DNA of 62,156 nt from Ruminococcus sp. (GCA_017519145.1 JAFWTA010000058.1:1-62156); one strand, 5' to 3'. Shown: positions 51,336 through 61,173, counted from the first letter of the stretch. The notes: a model not told the origin generated them from the sequence alone. Program-made: numbers and translations.

Positions 51336-52538
51336 TTATTTTTTATCGGCTTCTCTTTTCAGTCTGAAGTCCACCGAGCGCTTGAGGTACTCAAGGTACT
51401 CCTCATCGCGGCACATTGCCTTGCCCGCAGCGTCGGACAGCTTCGCAACGGGTCTGTCGTTTACATACTGGAGCTTGATAACGATGTTGAGAGCCTCCTC
51501 CTCGGTATCGTTGGAGCAGAATGTTCCGATGCCGAAGGAAACCTTTGTCTTGCCGCAGAAGTGATCGTAGAGCTTCTGTGCGCGGTCAAAATCAAGGCTG
51601 TCGCTGAACAGCAGCAGCTTAGTCTTGGGATCAACGCCGTACTTTTTGTAGTGAGCGATCATCTTCTCGCCCCACTCATAGGGATCGCCGCTGTCGTGGC
51701 GGACGCCTGTGTAGTTGTTTACCATTGAGCGGTTGAAGTCCAGCAGGAACAGGTCCGTGGTGATAGTATCCGTAAGTGCAGTACCGTTATCGCCGTCGTA
51801 CTCGTCATACCAGTCCTTCATGGCGTAGTGGTTCGTGTATGCAAGTGGAATGGAGTCTATTCCCTGATACATCTGCACGAACTCATGAGCGTAAGTGCCT
51901 ATGGGAGTAACATTGTACTTCATGGCAAGGTAAACATTTGAAGTACCCACGCACTTGTCTGTCTCGGTGCAGAGGCGCCTTACAACAACGTCCTCCCACT
52001 CACGGGAAAGCCTTCTGCGGCAGCCGAACTCTGCGAACTTAAATGTATAAGTGCCGTCGTTCAACGCCTTTATCTTGGCGTCAAGGCGCTCCTCCGCAGA
52101 CTTCCTCAGCCTGTCGTAGTCGTACTTCATGCGGAAGTATACCTCGTTGACTATCTCAAGGAGATATATCTCGAACTGCATTGCCGAGAACAGAGGACCG
52201 TCCACAACTATCTCCAGCTCACCGTCAGCATTGAGCCCTGCGGTAACGTAGTCCCTGATGGGGTGCCAGAGTCTGAGGAACTCAACATAGTCGTCCTTGA
52301 TGAAGCGGATGGAACGGAGATAATCCAGCTCATCCTTCTTAAAGCTCAGTGAGCAGAGGTGGTCGATCTGGTCGTTTATCTCCTGCACCATTTCGGCAGT
52401 GAATACAATGCCCTTATTGCGGCACTTGAAGTAGTATTTTCCACAGAGGTCTGTGTGCTTGTGGAAAATGACCTGATCCATATTGAACTTGTACAGGTCA
52501 GTATCAAGGAGGGAAACAACGATGGGGTCAAGCTTCAT
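51336..52538 (-). CDS. pncB: nicotinate phosphoribosyltransferase
   Basis: The 400-residue cytosolic enzyme converts nicotinate and PRPP to nicotinate mononucleotide in NAD salvage. Motifs are LLDTDLYKFNMDQ at the start (phosphorylated His region later), SREWEDVVVRR, YAHEFVQMYQG and VRHDSGDPYEWG near residue 275. It is the last gene of the nrtR-pncA-pncB operon, 18 bases after pncA, and supplies the product of the nicotinamidase step. Confidence 0.95.
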   Translation of the reverse strand: MKLDPIVVSLLDTDLYKFNMDQVIFHKHTDLCGKYYFKCRNKGIVFTAEMVQEINDQIDHLCSLSFKKDELDYLRSIRFIKDDYVEFLRLWHPIRDYVTAGLNADGELEIVVDGPLFSAMQFEIYLLEIVNEVYFRMKYDYDRLRKSAEERLDAKIKALNDGTYTFKFAEFGCRRRLSREWEDVVVRRLCTETDKCVGTSNVYLAMKYNVTPIGTYAHEFVQMYQGIDSIPLAYTNHYAMKDWYDEYDGDNGTALTDTITTDLFLLDFNRSMVNNYTGVRHDSGDPYEWGEKMIAHYKKYGVDPKTKLLLFSDSLDFDRAQKLYDHFCGKTKVSFGIGTFCSNDTEEEALNIVIKLQYVNDRPVAKLSDAAGKAMCRDEEYLEYLKRSVDFRLKREADKK

Positions 52539-52556
52539 AATATCATATCCTTTCTG

Positions 52557-53081
52557 TTAAATTACGTCTATCTGGCAGCTTCTCATGGTCTCAAGAGCTG
52601 CATCATGCTTAACGGGTGTAACTCCTGCACAGCAGGCAGCATCAACTGCAATGGGAGCCTCAGGGAAGTTTGCCTTTATGAGCAGAGCATTGCTGACAAC
52701 ACATATATCGGTGCAGAGACCGATGAGCTCAACGGTAAATTTCTCATTGCCCACTGCCTTTTTTATAAGCTTTGGAAGATCAACAGAGCCGAAAGTATTC
52801 TTTTCCACAGGAGTATACTTCTTTCCCTTGAGGGCCTCAGCTATGTCCTTGTTCAGCTCCCAGCCCTCTGTGCCCTTTATGCAGTGAGGAACGGGAAGCT
52901 TCTTTCCCTCGGCGGTGTCCATATAATTCTCAAAGTGGGTGTCATAGGTAACGAAAATGTCACCCTCAAATGCGGCTATCTTCCTTGCAGCCGCAGGAAC
53001 GATCGCGCAGGCCTCCGCAGAGCCGAGAGCTCCGTCCACGAAGTCCTTCTGCATATCAACAACTACCAGAATATTTTTCAT
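52557..53081 (-). CDS. pncA: nicotinamidase
   Basis: A 174-residue isochorismatase-fold hydrolase that deaminates nicotinamide to nicotinate. The catalytic triad is visible: Asp9 (VDMQKDF), Lys94 (VEKNTFGS) and Cys127 (GLCTDICV). Metal-site residues Asp47 and His49 (YDTHFENY) are present. ATG 53081 follows AAGGAG at eight bases. It is 12 bases after the regulator gene and feeds pncB. Confidence 0.93.
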   Translation of the reverse strand: MKNILVVVDMQKDFVDGALGSAEACAIVPAAARKIAAFEGDIFVTYDTHFENYMDTAEGKKLPVPHCIKGTEGWELNKDIAEALKGKKYTPVEKNTFGSVDLPKLIKKAVGNEKFTVELIGLCTDICVVSNALLIKANFPEAPIAVDAACCAGVTPVKHDAALETMRSCQIDVI

Positions 53082-53093
53082 GATGATCACTCC

Positions 53094-53915
53094 TTAATCA
53101 ATGATTTTGCGTCTGTACAGCTTGGCGGGACGATGTCCCTCACCTCTTACTACCTCCCCTGTCTCCTCCACATACTTGCTGACCATTCGTCTGAAGTTTG
53201 CAGGCAGGAAGGAAACATTGAGTATGGTCTCCTGAACCTTCTGAAAGGCTGTAAGAGTGAATTTCTCAGGAAGGAAATCGAAGATAGTGTCATAGCTTTT
53301 TGCCGCTCTCCTGAGAGCCGAGACAGCTGAAGCTATCATGGCGGCGTGGTCAAATGCCAGTGAACCGCTGTCCTTTATGGCGAAAGATGTGCGCCCGAAG
53401 CCCGAACTCTCCTCGGTGAGGACTGCCTTCAGCACCACATCTCCGTAGCTGAGGGTCAGACGGTATTCGCCGCCTGAGTCCCTGACAAAGTCCACATCGA
53501 ACCACTGTGCATCGGAGGCGTCGTCCATAGCCGCCTGCTTCACCGACTCGTCCCCTATGATGGAAACATAGGCGTGTGAGATTATCCATCCTCTGGGATC
53601 GCGTCCGGGAGCACTGAAAACTCCCACAGGCATGATGGAAACGGGCAGAACGTCAGTCTCCTCCTTTATCTCCCTGAGGGCACACTCCTCAACAGTCTCG
53701 TTGGAGTTGAGAAATCCGCCGGGCAGCGCCCACATACCCTTATAGGGATGACCGCCCCTCTTTATCAGCAGCAGCGAGAGTCTGTTCTCGGGATTGCGGC
53801 GGTAGCTGGTCTTTTCCTCGGACCTTATCATGAACGCTGCCACATCGGCTGTGACAGAAGGTCTCTCATAATCACTGAGCCTGTATTCCGACAAAAACTC
53901 CTTTTCTGTTGCCAT
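53094..53915 (-). CDS. nrtR: NrtR-type Nudix regulator of NAD metabolism
   Basis: The 273-residue protein has an N-terminal Nudix-like domain (box GGFLNSNETVEECALREIKEE at about 66-86, where the usual glycine after EE is Asp) and a C-terminal winged-helix region ending in basic residues (PAKLYRRKIID). NrtR proteins repress NAD genes and sense ADP-ribose. Being first in an operon with pncA and pncB fits a regulator more than a housekeeping hydrolase, though plain ADP-ribose pyrophosphatase is possible. ATG 53915 is used because the longer frame includes the promoter and AGAGGAGG is eight bases upstream. Confidence 0.8.
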   Translation of the reverse strand: MATEKEFLSEYRLSDYERPSVTADVAAFMIRSEEKTSYRRNPENRLSLLLIKRGGHPYKGMWALPGGFLNSNETVEECALREIKEETDVLPVSIMPVGVFSAPGRDPRGWIISHAYVSIIGDESVKQAAMDDASDAQWFDVDFVRDSGGEYRLTLSYGDVVLKAVLTEESSGFGRTSFAIKDSGSLAFDHAAMIASAVSALRRAAKSYDTIFDFLPEKFTLTAFQKVQETILNVSFLPANFRRMVSKYVEETGEVVRGEGHRPAKLYRRKIID

Positions 53916-53946
53916 TGACATCGCCTCCTCTGTTATTTCTATTATG

Positions 53947-53975
53947 ATAATATCACAAAAATAATAAGATGTCAA
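53947..53975 (-). promoter_or_regulatory. promoter of nrtR-pncA-pncB
   Basis: TTGACA (53970-53975), 17 bases, TATTAT (53947-53952) on the minus strand. Confidence 0.8.
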
Positions 53976-54211
53976 GTAGTTTTCCCAAAAATTTTTTCAT
54001 TATACAAATATTTCTTGATTTTCTGCATTTTTCACAAGCAAAGCTCACTCTGTTTGTACGTTATTACAAATAGTTGCCTGAATTGTTAATAATTCACAGA
54101 ATATTATCAATTCAAACACCGATATATGTTATCATATATATAAAGATAAAGCAACTCCGCAAACTATGCGGTGATGCCGCACTATGTTATTACAGCTTAG
54201 GGGGGCTGAAA

Positions 54212-55519
54212 GTGAATACCGACAACATCAACGATATAACTCTTGAAGACGTAATGAGTTATGCGAGGGAAAATACCGACGCCATTATCGTAGCTGACGG
54301 AAGAACAGACACATACAAAGCGCTTGCAAGGCGCGGAATGTTCGCAGAGTTTCTTGACAAGACAGGAAGCTACCACGACCTTATAGAAAAGCTCTGGTAC
54401 CACTTCAACAACAGCTCTGACACCGTGATCGAGGACTACCGCGTATTTATCCCTACTGCGGGAAAATTTTCGGGCAAGTACAGCCGAAGGATAAACGTGA
54501 GCTTTGAGGGCGTCACTCATGTAGTTCAGATGACCGTTTACCCCATGGTAAGCGAGGAGGTCTATATCCTTGTGCTGGACGAGCTGGACGGCAGCCAGTA
54601 TGTGGACGAGACCCTGACATCCAAAAAGGTAACCACCATCCAGAACACCTACCTTTTCTCAATGTATGTGGATCTCATAAAGGATACGACCAACAGCATC
54701 AGTATCACGGAGCTGTCCGAGGATGTCCAGAATCAGAAGCTGAAATACTCGGAATGGCGCATGATGATAGTGAATATGATAGGTCCCGACGATCAGGATA
54801 TCTTCCTCGAAAGAACAGACCCCGAGTACCTGAAAAAGAACCTCGCTGTCGGACGCACCTCCTCCTACGACTGCCTTATGATGAATCTTGAGGGAAAATA
54901 CATATGGGTCAAGCTCATTTTCAGACGCGCCGAGACCAACAATCCCGACGACTTCCGATTTGTGTTCATGGTGCAGGATATACACGAAAGCGCCGAGGAG
55001 CTTATGACGGCTCTCAAAACCTATGAATATCTGGCGCTGAAGGATCCTCTCACGGGTATATACAACCACAGACAGCTTGAGACCGAAATGGAAAATGCCA
55101 TTAAGGGCATCATAAGCGATCAGCTCATCGCTTCCATGATGATACTGGATATCGACTACTTCAAGCGCGTAAATGACGTCTACGGCCACGCCGCAGGCGA
55201 CGATGCTCTCAAACATTTTGCAGAGGTCATCACCGCATTCATCGCCGGCAAGAATGCTGTTGCGGGACGCTGGGGCGGCGAGGAATTCGTGGTAATATGC
55301 TACGATACCGACAAGGACGCCGCCATAAGCACCGCAGACGCTCTCCGCCGGCGCATAGAGGACGAGCCCTTTGACAAGATCGGTCATATAACCTGCAGTA
55401 TCGGCGTTACCCTTATTACTGCGGAGGATCAGATCAATACAGCCTTTGAACGTATGGACAAGGCGGTCTATGAAGCAAAATCCGCGGGAAGGAACTGTGT
55501 TAGGGCAGTATTTCGCTGA
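54212..55519 (+). CDS. diguanylate cyclase (GGDEF)
   Basis: A 436-residue cytosolic protein with an N-terminal region of about 265 residues (two alpha/beta parts, possibly PAS-like) and a C-terminal GGDEF domain. LTGIYNHRQLE opens it, ILDIDYFKRVNDVYGHAAGD is the metal-binding part, and the catalytic motif is GGEEF. The residues expected at the inhibitory I-site (RxxD five before GGEEF) are AVAG, so product inhibition there is unlikely. Start is GTG 54212, with AGGGGGG upstream; a TTG frame further 5' is not supported. No phosphodiesterase or PilZ gene is near. Confidence 0.9.
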   Translation: MNTDNINDITLEDVMSYARENTDAIIVADGRTDTYKALARRGMFAEFLDKTGSYHDLIEKLWYHFNNSSDTVIEDYRVFIPTAGKFSGKYSRRINVSFEGVTHVVQMTVYPMVSEEVYILVLDELDGSQYVDETLTSKKVTTIQNTYLFSMYVDLIKDTTNSISITELSEDVQNQKLKYSEWRMMIVNMIGPDDQDIFLERTDPEYLKKNLAVGRTSSYDCLMMNLEGKYIWVKLIFRRAETNNPDDFRFVFMVQDIHESAEELMTALKTYEYLALKDPLTGIYNHRQLETEMENAIKGIISDQLIASMMILDIDYFKRVNDVYGHAAGDDALKHFAEVITAFIAGKNAVAGRWGGEEFVVICYDTDKDAAISTADALRRRIEDEPFDKIGHITCSIGVTLITAEDQINTAFERMDKAVYEAKSAGRNCVRAVFR

Positions 55520-55560
55520 AATATGATATTTTGTGTTGCTTTTGTAAAGCCTCTCTTGAT

Positions 55561-55598
55561 AAAGCCGCTCCCGAAAATTCGTCGGGAGCGGCTTTTTT
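55561..55598 (+). terminator. terminator after the GGDEF gene
   Basis: A 14-bp stem with arms AAAGCCGCTCCCGA and TCGGGAGCGGCTTT, T-tailed. Confidence 0.92.
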
Positions 55599-55601
55599 AC
55601 C

Positions 55602-55630
55602 TTGACTAATTCTGCATAATAGTATATAAT
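55602..55630 (+). promoter_or_regulatory. promoter of the GH9-dockerin gene
   Basis: TTGACT (55602-55607), 17 bases, TATAAT (55625-55630). It gives a leader of about 110 bases. Confidence 0.8.
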
Positions 55631-55640
55631 GGATATATAT

Positions 55641-55725
55641 TCGCGGCAGTCAACAAATAAGTTTGTTATTATTTACAACCAAATCGCCGCGATTATGATT
55701 AATGAGATTGCCGCAAAAGCGGCAA
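55641..55725 (+). promoter_or_regulatory. structured 5' leader of the GH9 mRNA
   Basis: TCGCGGC (55641-55647) pairs with GCCGCGA (55686-55692), enclosing AACAAA/TTTGTT (55652-55667). TTGCCGC (55708-55714) pairs with GCGGCAA (55719-55725), eight bases before the ribosome site, and could instead pair with GCGGCA in the first stem, so two folds exclude each other. Confidence 0.4.
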
Positions 55726-55746
55726 AACATCAGGGAGGGAACAATC

Positions 55747-58695
55747 ATGAAACACAGGTCAACCACAAAATTCATCCAGAGACTAATGGCAGCTTCTGTA
55801 GCTGCGGTAAGCACTGCCGCATTCGCACCTATTACAGCTAATGCCGATTGTCTCGGACAGAACAACTTCGACAACGGGATAGTACTGCCATGGACTGTAT
55901 TTGCCAATAATCCGGCGGAGCAGAGCTTCAATACCGATGGCGGCAGCTTTAACATCACTATCCTCAATCCCGGCGGAAAGAAACGCGGCGGCGAGTCCAG
56001 ATGGGATCTGGGAATACGCCACAGAAATCTCCATATTGAGCAGGGCCACAAGTACAAGGTACACTGGGAGTTAGAGTCCTCTGCCAACGGAGAGCTGCAC
56101 ACTCATATCGCAGGTACTGACGATAACGGCGTAGGCGTATGGCAGAACAATTCCGGCAGCTGGGATCAGGGCTGGAACAATGTCATAATAGAAAAGGGCA
56201 AGAACAGCTTCGACAGTGAATTTACCGCAACCAAAACTATCGAGGTCGCATCATGGGTATTTCACTACGGCGGCGAAGGCTCTTATCAGCCTCAGGACTG
56301 CTTCCCCGAGGGAACAGTGCTGAAGTTCGACAATCTCAAACTTGAGTGTACGGACTGCGGCGAAGAATACAAGAATGCAAAATCCACCCCATGCCTCTGG
56401 GATCCTTCAAATGAAATGGGTATCATTACTCCAAGAAGTGATGTAAGAGTTAACCAGATGGGCTATTATACCTTGCTTGACAAGAAGGCTACATACGCCA
56501 CAAGCAAGGAGATCACCGAGCCCGTCAGCTTCACCGTCAAGAAGAACGGCGAGCCCGTATTCACAGGCAAGGGTACTCCCATAGGATATGACGAGGCAGC
56601 AGGCGATTACTGCCAGATACTTGATTTCTCAACTGTGACCGATCCGGGTACATACACCATTGAGGTGGATGACAAGGATAACGTATTTACAAATCCCATC
56701 ACAGGCGAGGTCTATAATAAGTATATCAGCCATGAGTTCCGTATAGGCAATGACGTATACAGGGGCATCCTCACCGACGCCATGAACTACTACTACCAGA
56801 GCCGTTCGGACGAGGACATCACAGAAGATAAGATAACTTCATTCAACCCCAAGGACGATAAAGCCAAGCTTGCTCATGCTGCACAGCACAAGAGATACAC
56901 CGCATTTATCCAGTCACAGTGGATAAAAACCTACGGTAACGAATTTGACGGTGACAAGAGGAACTCCATCGACGCAGCAGGCGGCTGGTACACAGGCTCA
57001 GACAATACAAAGAACGTGATCGTCGGCGCAAACTCAGTGTGGCTCCTCCAGAATATGTATGAAATGGAGAAGTCAAAGGGCGATGCCTCTGAGGAAGCTC
57101 TCAGAGAAGCAAGGTATGAGCTTGAGTGGATGTTCAAGATGATCGTTGATCCGGAGAATGACCCTGTATGGGGCAAGGACTGCGCAAACTTTGTATATCA
57201 TCAGGCAAATGACCACAAACAACTCTCTTTTGAAGGAAAAACCTACATATACGACGAAGCCTATATGCCTACCCATATCGTCAGACCTCCAACGTATGCA
57301 GCTACATTCAACATGATAGCCTGCGCGGCTCAGGCTGCACGTCTCTGGGAGGGCATAGATGATGAGTTCGCCCATGAATGCCTCCAACACGCAGAGGATT
57401 CATGGAAGGCTGTAATGGCATACAAGGAAAAATGGGATACCGACCTCGGACAATATGAGAGGGATCCTCAGTTCGCTCCCGAAAGCTCATTTGTGGGTAC
57501 AGGCATATACGAGGACCGCAGCGTCAAGGACGAAGCATACTGGGCTGCCTGCGAGCTCTTCGCTACCACAGGTGCTGAAGAGTATTATAACGAGCTGAAG
57601 GGCTATGAGAACGAGCACAGCGCGTCAGGTATCGCAAAGGCATTTGAAATAGCTCTGCCCGAGAGTGACGATCTCACCTACTCCGCCTTCAATAACAGCG
57701 ATACTACCACTATGGGAACACTTTCACTTTACCTCAGTGATATGACAGCTGCAAAGGACAAGGAGACAATCGGGAAAAGCATCTTACAGGCCGCAGATTC
57801 TATGCTTGAAATGGAAAACAGCGCCTCAAACGGAATGGGTATACCTTACAGAGAAGCCAAGGATACCGATTGGATCGGTATCCCCGGGGATGATTATCAT
57901 GCAGGATATGAACCTGCTTCAAATGCTTGTATAACTCGTAACGCTATGATCATGGCATATGCTTATGACGCATCAAACAGCAATAGTAAGTATCTCAACG
58001 GCATGACTCAGGCTATGGACTATATCTTCGGCAGAAACGGTCTCGGCATATCCTACGTCACAGGCTACGGCACATACCACTCAAATAATCCCTCACACAG
58101 ATTCTGGATATATGAGCTGGACAGCAGTTTCCCCATGGCTCCGAGCGGAATAATGGTCAGCGGCCCCTGCTCAGGTCTTATGGATGAATATGTAAAGAGT
58201 ATGGGAATGAAGCGCGGCAAGGTACCTGCTCAGAAGTGTTACGCCGATTCCGTAGCCTCATGGAGCACCAACGATATAGCTCCCGACTTTCAGGCTTCCT
58301 TTGCATGGAACATCAGCTTTGTCGAGAGCGCACTCAATACACCCGGACCGCTGCCTCCGATCACTACAACATCAACTTCAACAAATACTACTACCACTAC
58401 AACTACTACCACAACATCCGCAGTACCGCCCGTAACGACCTCCACACAGGATATAGTTCCCACAAAGAAAGGCGATACAAACTGTGACGACACAGTAGAG
58501 CTGGCAGACGCTATACTCATTATGCAATCACTGGCTAATCCCAACAAATACGGTGTAGGCGGCTCCGACGCCCACGCTCTCACCGAGCAGGGCAGAGCAA
58601 ATGCCGATGTTGACAAGTCCGTAAAGGGTCTCACATCAGGTGACGCTCTCCGCATACAGGAGTATCTCCTTCACCTTGCAGATTCACTGGACTGA
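55747..58695 (+). CDS. cellulosomal GH9 with CBM4, Ig-like domain and dockerin
   Basis: A secreted 982-residue protein: signal peptide (to about 33), CBM4 (35-200), Ig-like domain (230-333), GH9 domain (340-865), Thr linker (873-891), dockerin (908-980; the same type as in the XynD-like protein, with LANPNKYG). GH9 enzymes cut cellulose. The active site is unusual: the family WYDAGD motif reads WYTGSD (414-419), so the first Asp is Thr, and the catalytic-acid NE in the C-terminal motif reads ND (Asp843). Start ATG 55747 follows AGGGAGGGA; a GTG/ATG upstream is not supported. Confidence 0.9.
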   Translation: MKHRSTTKFIQRLMAASVAAVSTAAFAPITANADCLGQNNFDNGIVLPWTVFANNPAEQSFNTDGGSFNITILNPGGKKRGGESRWDLGIRHRNLHIEQGHKYKVHWELESSANGELHTHIAGTDDNGVGVWQNNSGSWDQGWNNVIIEKGKNSFDSEFTATKTIEVASWVFHYGGEGSYQPQDCFPEGTVLKFDNLKLECTDCGEEYKNAKSTPCLWDPSNEMGIITPRSDVRVNQMGYYTLLDKKATYATSKEITEPVSFTVKKNGEPVFTGKGTPIGYDEAAGDYCQILDFSTVTDPGTYTIEVDDKDNVFTNPITGEVYNKYISHEFRIGNDVYRGILTDAMNYYYQSRSDEDITEDKITSFNPKDDKAKLAHAAQHKRYTAFIQSQWIKTYGNEFDGDKRNSIDAAGGWYTGSDNTKNVIVGANSVWLLQNMYEMEKSKGDASEEALREARYELEWMFKMIVDPENDPVWGKDCANFVYHQANDHKQLSFEGKTYIYDEAYMPTHIVRPPTYAATFNMIACAAQAARLWEGIDDEFAHECLQHAEDSWKAVMAYKEKWDTDLGQYERDPQFAPESSFVGTGIYEDRSVKDEAYWAACELFATTGAEEYYNELKGYENEHSASGIAKAFEIALPESDDLTYSAFNNSDTTTMGTLSLYLSDMTAAKDKETIGKSILQAADSMLEMENSASNGMGIPYREAKDTDWIGIPGDDYHAGYEPASNACITRNAMIMAYAYDASNSNSKYLNGMTQAMDYIFGRNGLGISYVTGYGTYHSNNPSHRFWIYELDSSFPMAPSGIMVSGPCSGLMDEYVKSMGMKRGKVPAQKCYADSVASWSTNDIAPDFQASFAWNISFVESALNTPGPLPPITTTSTSTNTTTTTTTTTTSAVPPVTTSTQDIVPTKKGDTNCDDTVELADAILIMQSLANPNKYGVGGSDAHALTEQGRANADVDKSVKGLTSGDALRIQEYLLHLADSLD

Positions 58696-58715
58696 TAACT
58701 GACAACCCTAATCAA

Positions 58716-58749
58716 AAGCCCCCGAGTGCTTTGCAGCACTCAGGGGCTT
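58716..58749. terminator. terminator between the GH9 and P-type ATPase genes
   Basis: An interrupted stem AAGCCCC..GAGTGCT with AGCACTC..GGGGCTT separates two convergent genes. Confidence 0.8.
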
Positions 58750-58788
58750 AACTTGTTTATGGGTATCTGTCTTGCCTAAGGAAGCTTT

Positions 58789-61173
58789 TTATACGCTGTC
58801 CTTCATAAAGAAGTCCTGAACCTTTTTGGTTATGAGAGTCATATATCTCAGACAGGGCTCTGCGATGATAGAGAAGTTCACGCAGAGGAGGATACAGCGG
58901 TTTGACATCGAGGTGATAGCGAACAGGTTGCTGACGAATATCATACAGCAGGCAAGTCCAACACCGCAGAATATCCATATACCAAGCTTGTACACATCAA
59001 GGGGCTTGGAGATCTGGTAAACGATCATCATGCCGACGATACTCATGAGTATGGTGGAAGCCGTAGCTATATCCGTGGGCGCAACACTGAAAATGTTGCC
59101 GAAGTATATCATGGCACCTACCACCAGAACATCGGTCAGCGCCGCAGGCAGAGCCTTCAGCAGGATATTGGTGATAAATCTTCCGCGGATAAGGTCACGG
59201 TTTGGCATGAATGACAGGAAAAACGCAGGGAGTCCGATAGTGAAAACGCTTATGAGTGATATCTGTGAGGGCATGAGAGGATACTTCATGCCGAAGCAGA
59301 TTGACAGTATAGCGATTATCAGCGAGAATATGTTCTTTACGATGAAAAGGCTTCCCGAGCGTTCAAGGTTGTTTACCACCTTGCGTCCCTCGGCAACAAC
59401 GTCGGGCATCTTGGAGAAGTCTGACTCAAGGAGCACCAGCTGTGCAGCCTGAGCGGCAACATCGCTTCCCGAAGCCATAGCTACGGAGCAGTCCGCGTCC
59501 TTGAGGGCGAGAACATCATTTACACCGTCACCTGTCATGGCAACGGTCTTGCCTGCCTTTTTGAGAGCTCTTACGAACTTTCGCTTCTGTTCGGGAGTAA
59601 CTCGTCCGAAGACGGTATATTTTCTCACGGCATCCTTTATTGCGTCATCGGTGGTGAGGGTAGTAGCATCAACGTACTCACCTGCATTCCTGATGCCTGC
59701 CTGCTTGGCGACTTCAGAAACGGTCACAGGATTATCGCCCGAGATGACCTTTATCTCCACGCCCTGCTCGGCGAAGTATTTGAAGGTCTCTGGAGCATTC
59801 TCACGGATGGGATTGGACATCATCACGAAGCACACAGGCTCAACGGGAGCGGTGAGCGCCTTTCCGTCGGGTATGCCTCTGTATCTGCCGAAAACAAGGA
59901 CACGGTAGCCCTTGCGGCTGTAGCTGTCGATAACGCTCTTGAACTCCCTGATATCTTCTTTGAGGACAAACTCGGGAGCGCCGAGAACGAAAGCATCGCG
60001 CTCGAATGTCACACTGCTGTATTTGAACTCGGAGGAGAAGCCTGTAGTAGATATGGCAGTTCTTCCCGCGGGACGGTGGAAATGTCCCTTCATGGCAGTC
60101 ATGGTCTGGTTATCGGACTCCTGTGCGGCGGCAAAGTCGCTGAGCAGTCCCTGTATCATATCGTCCGCATACTCATCGGAAGCCGAAACAACGTCCGCAA
60201 CAGTCATCTCGTTCTGTGTAATGGTACCGGTCTTGTCCACGCAAAGCACATCTACACGTGCAAGAGTCTCGATACATTTCATGTCGTGAACGAGTACCTT
60301 GTTTATAGCAAGCTTCATTGCGCTTATAACAAGTGAAACGCTGGCGAGAAGGAAGAGTCCCTCGGGTATCATGCCTATGACAGCCGCAACCATTGACTGT
60401 ACACTTTCTTTGACGTTATAGTGATTCACATAGTAAGCCTGATAGAAAAGGATTATACCGATGGGGATTATAGCCACGCCTGCGAACTTGACTATCTTGT
60501 TGAGTGAGCGTATCATCTCGGACTGCTCGCCCTTCTTGGACTTCTTTGCCTGAAGTGTCAGTCTTGAGATATAGGAGTGTCTGCCCACCTTTTCAAGCCT
60601 TGCGCGGCAGCTTCCTGAAACTATATAGCTTCCCGACATGAGAGTGTCGCCCGGTTTCTTTGATATTTCGTCGGACTCACCTGTAAGCAGCGATTCGTTT
60701 ACGGAAACATTTCCGTCCACCACGATGGCATCGGCGCATATCTGATTGCCCGCCTTGAAGATGACGATATCGTCCAGCACAAGTTCTTTTGAGGGAACGC
60801 TTATGACCTGTCCGTCGCGGACCGCTGTACTTACGGGAGCATTGAGCACCGTGATCTTGTCCAGAACGGATTTTGAGCGAAGCTCCTGAATGATACCAAT
60901 GAGAGCATTAGCAATGATAACAGGCATGAATGTCAGGTCTCTGTACGAGCCCACCACAATGAGGAGTACAGAGAGGATAACGAATATAAGGTTGAAGTAG
61001 GTAAAGATATTGTCAGCGAGAATTTCCTTCACCGTTTTAGAGGGCGACTCAACAGGCTTGTTGTCGAGTCCCTCAGCGATACGCTGTCTGACCTGAGAGG
61101 CGGAAAGTCCCTCATCGGGATCAGCCTTGAAGCGTTCGGGGTCGGACACCTCGCGGAATTCACTGGTTTTCAT
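58789..61173 (-). CDS. cation-translocating P-type ATPase
   Basis: A 794-residue membrane pump. Motifs: TGES (LLTGESDE near 165), phosphorylation site DKTGTITQNEM near 310, and hinge TGDGVNDVLALKDADCSVAMA near 560. The fourth membrane helix reads MIPEGLFLLASVSLV, a PEGL motif like Ca2+/Mg2+ pumps, with no CPC, so it is not a heavy-metal pump. The C-terminus has about six membrane segments. ATG 61173 is used. Ca2+ or Mg2+ is the likely ion, but substrate is not settled. The gene has its own promoter. Confidence 0.92.
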   Translation of the reverse strand: MKTSEFREVSDPERFKADPDEGLSASQVRQRIAEGLDNKPVESPSKTVKEILADNIFTYFNLIFVILSVLLIVVGSYRDLTFMPVIIANALIGIIQELRSKSVLDKITVLNAPVSTAVRDGQVISVPSKELVLDDIVIFKAGNQICADAIVVDGNVSVNESLLTGESDEISKKPGDTLMSGSYIVSGSCRARLEKVGRHSYISRLTLQAKKSKKGEQSEMIRSLNKIVKFAGVAIIPIGIILFYQAYYVNHYNVKESVQSMVAAVIGMIPEGLFLLASVSLVISAMKLAINKVLVHDMKCIETLARVDVLCVDKTGTITQNEMTVADVVSASDEYADDMIQGLLSDFAAAQESDNQTMTAMKGHFHRPAGRTAISTTGFSSEFKYSSVTFERDAFVLGAPEFVLKEDIREFKSVIDSYSRKGYRVLVFGRYRGIPDGKALTAPVEPVCFVMMSNPIRENAPETFKYFAEQGVEIKVISGDNPVTVSEVAKQAGIRNAGEYVDATTLTTDDAIKDAVRKYTVFGRVTPEQKRKFVRALKKAGKTVAMTGDGVNDVLALKDADCSVAMASGSDVAAQAAQLVLLESDFSKMPDVVAEGRKVVNNLERSGSLFIVKNIFSLIIAILSICFGMKYPLMPSQISLISVFTIGLPAFFLSFMPNRDLIRGRFITNILLKALPAALTDVLVVGAMIYFGNIFSVAPTDIATASTILMSIVGMMIVYQISKPLDVYKLGIWIFCGVGLACCMIFVSNLFAITSMSNRCILLCVNFSIIAEPCLRYMTLITKKVQDFFMKDSV

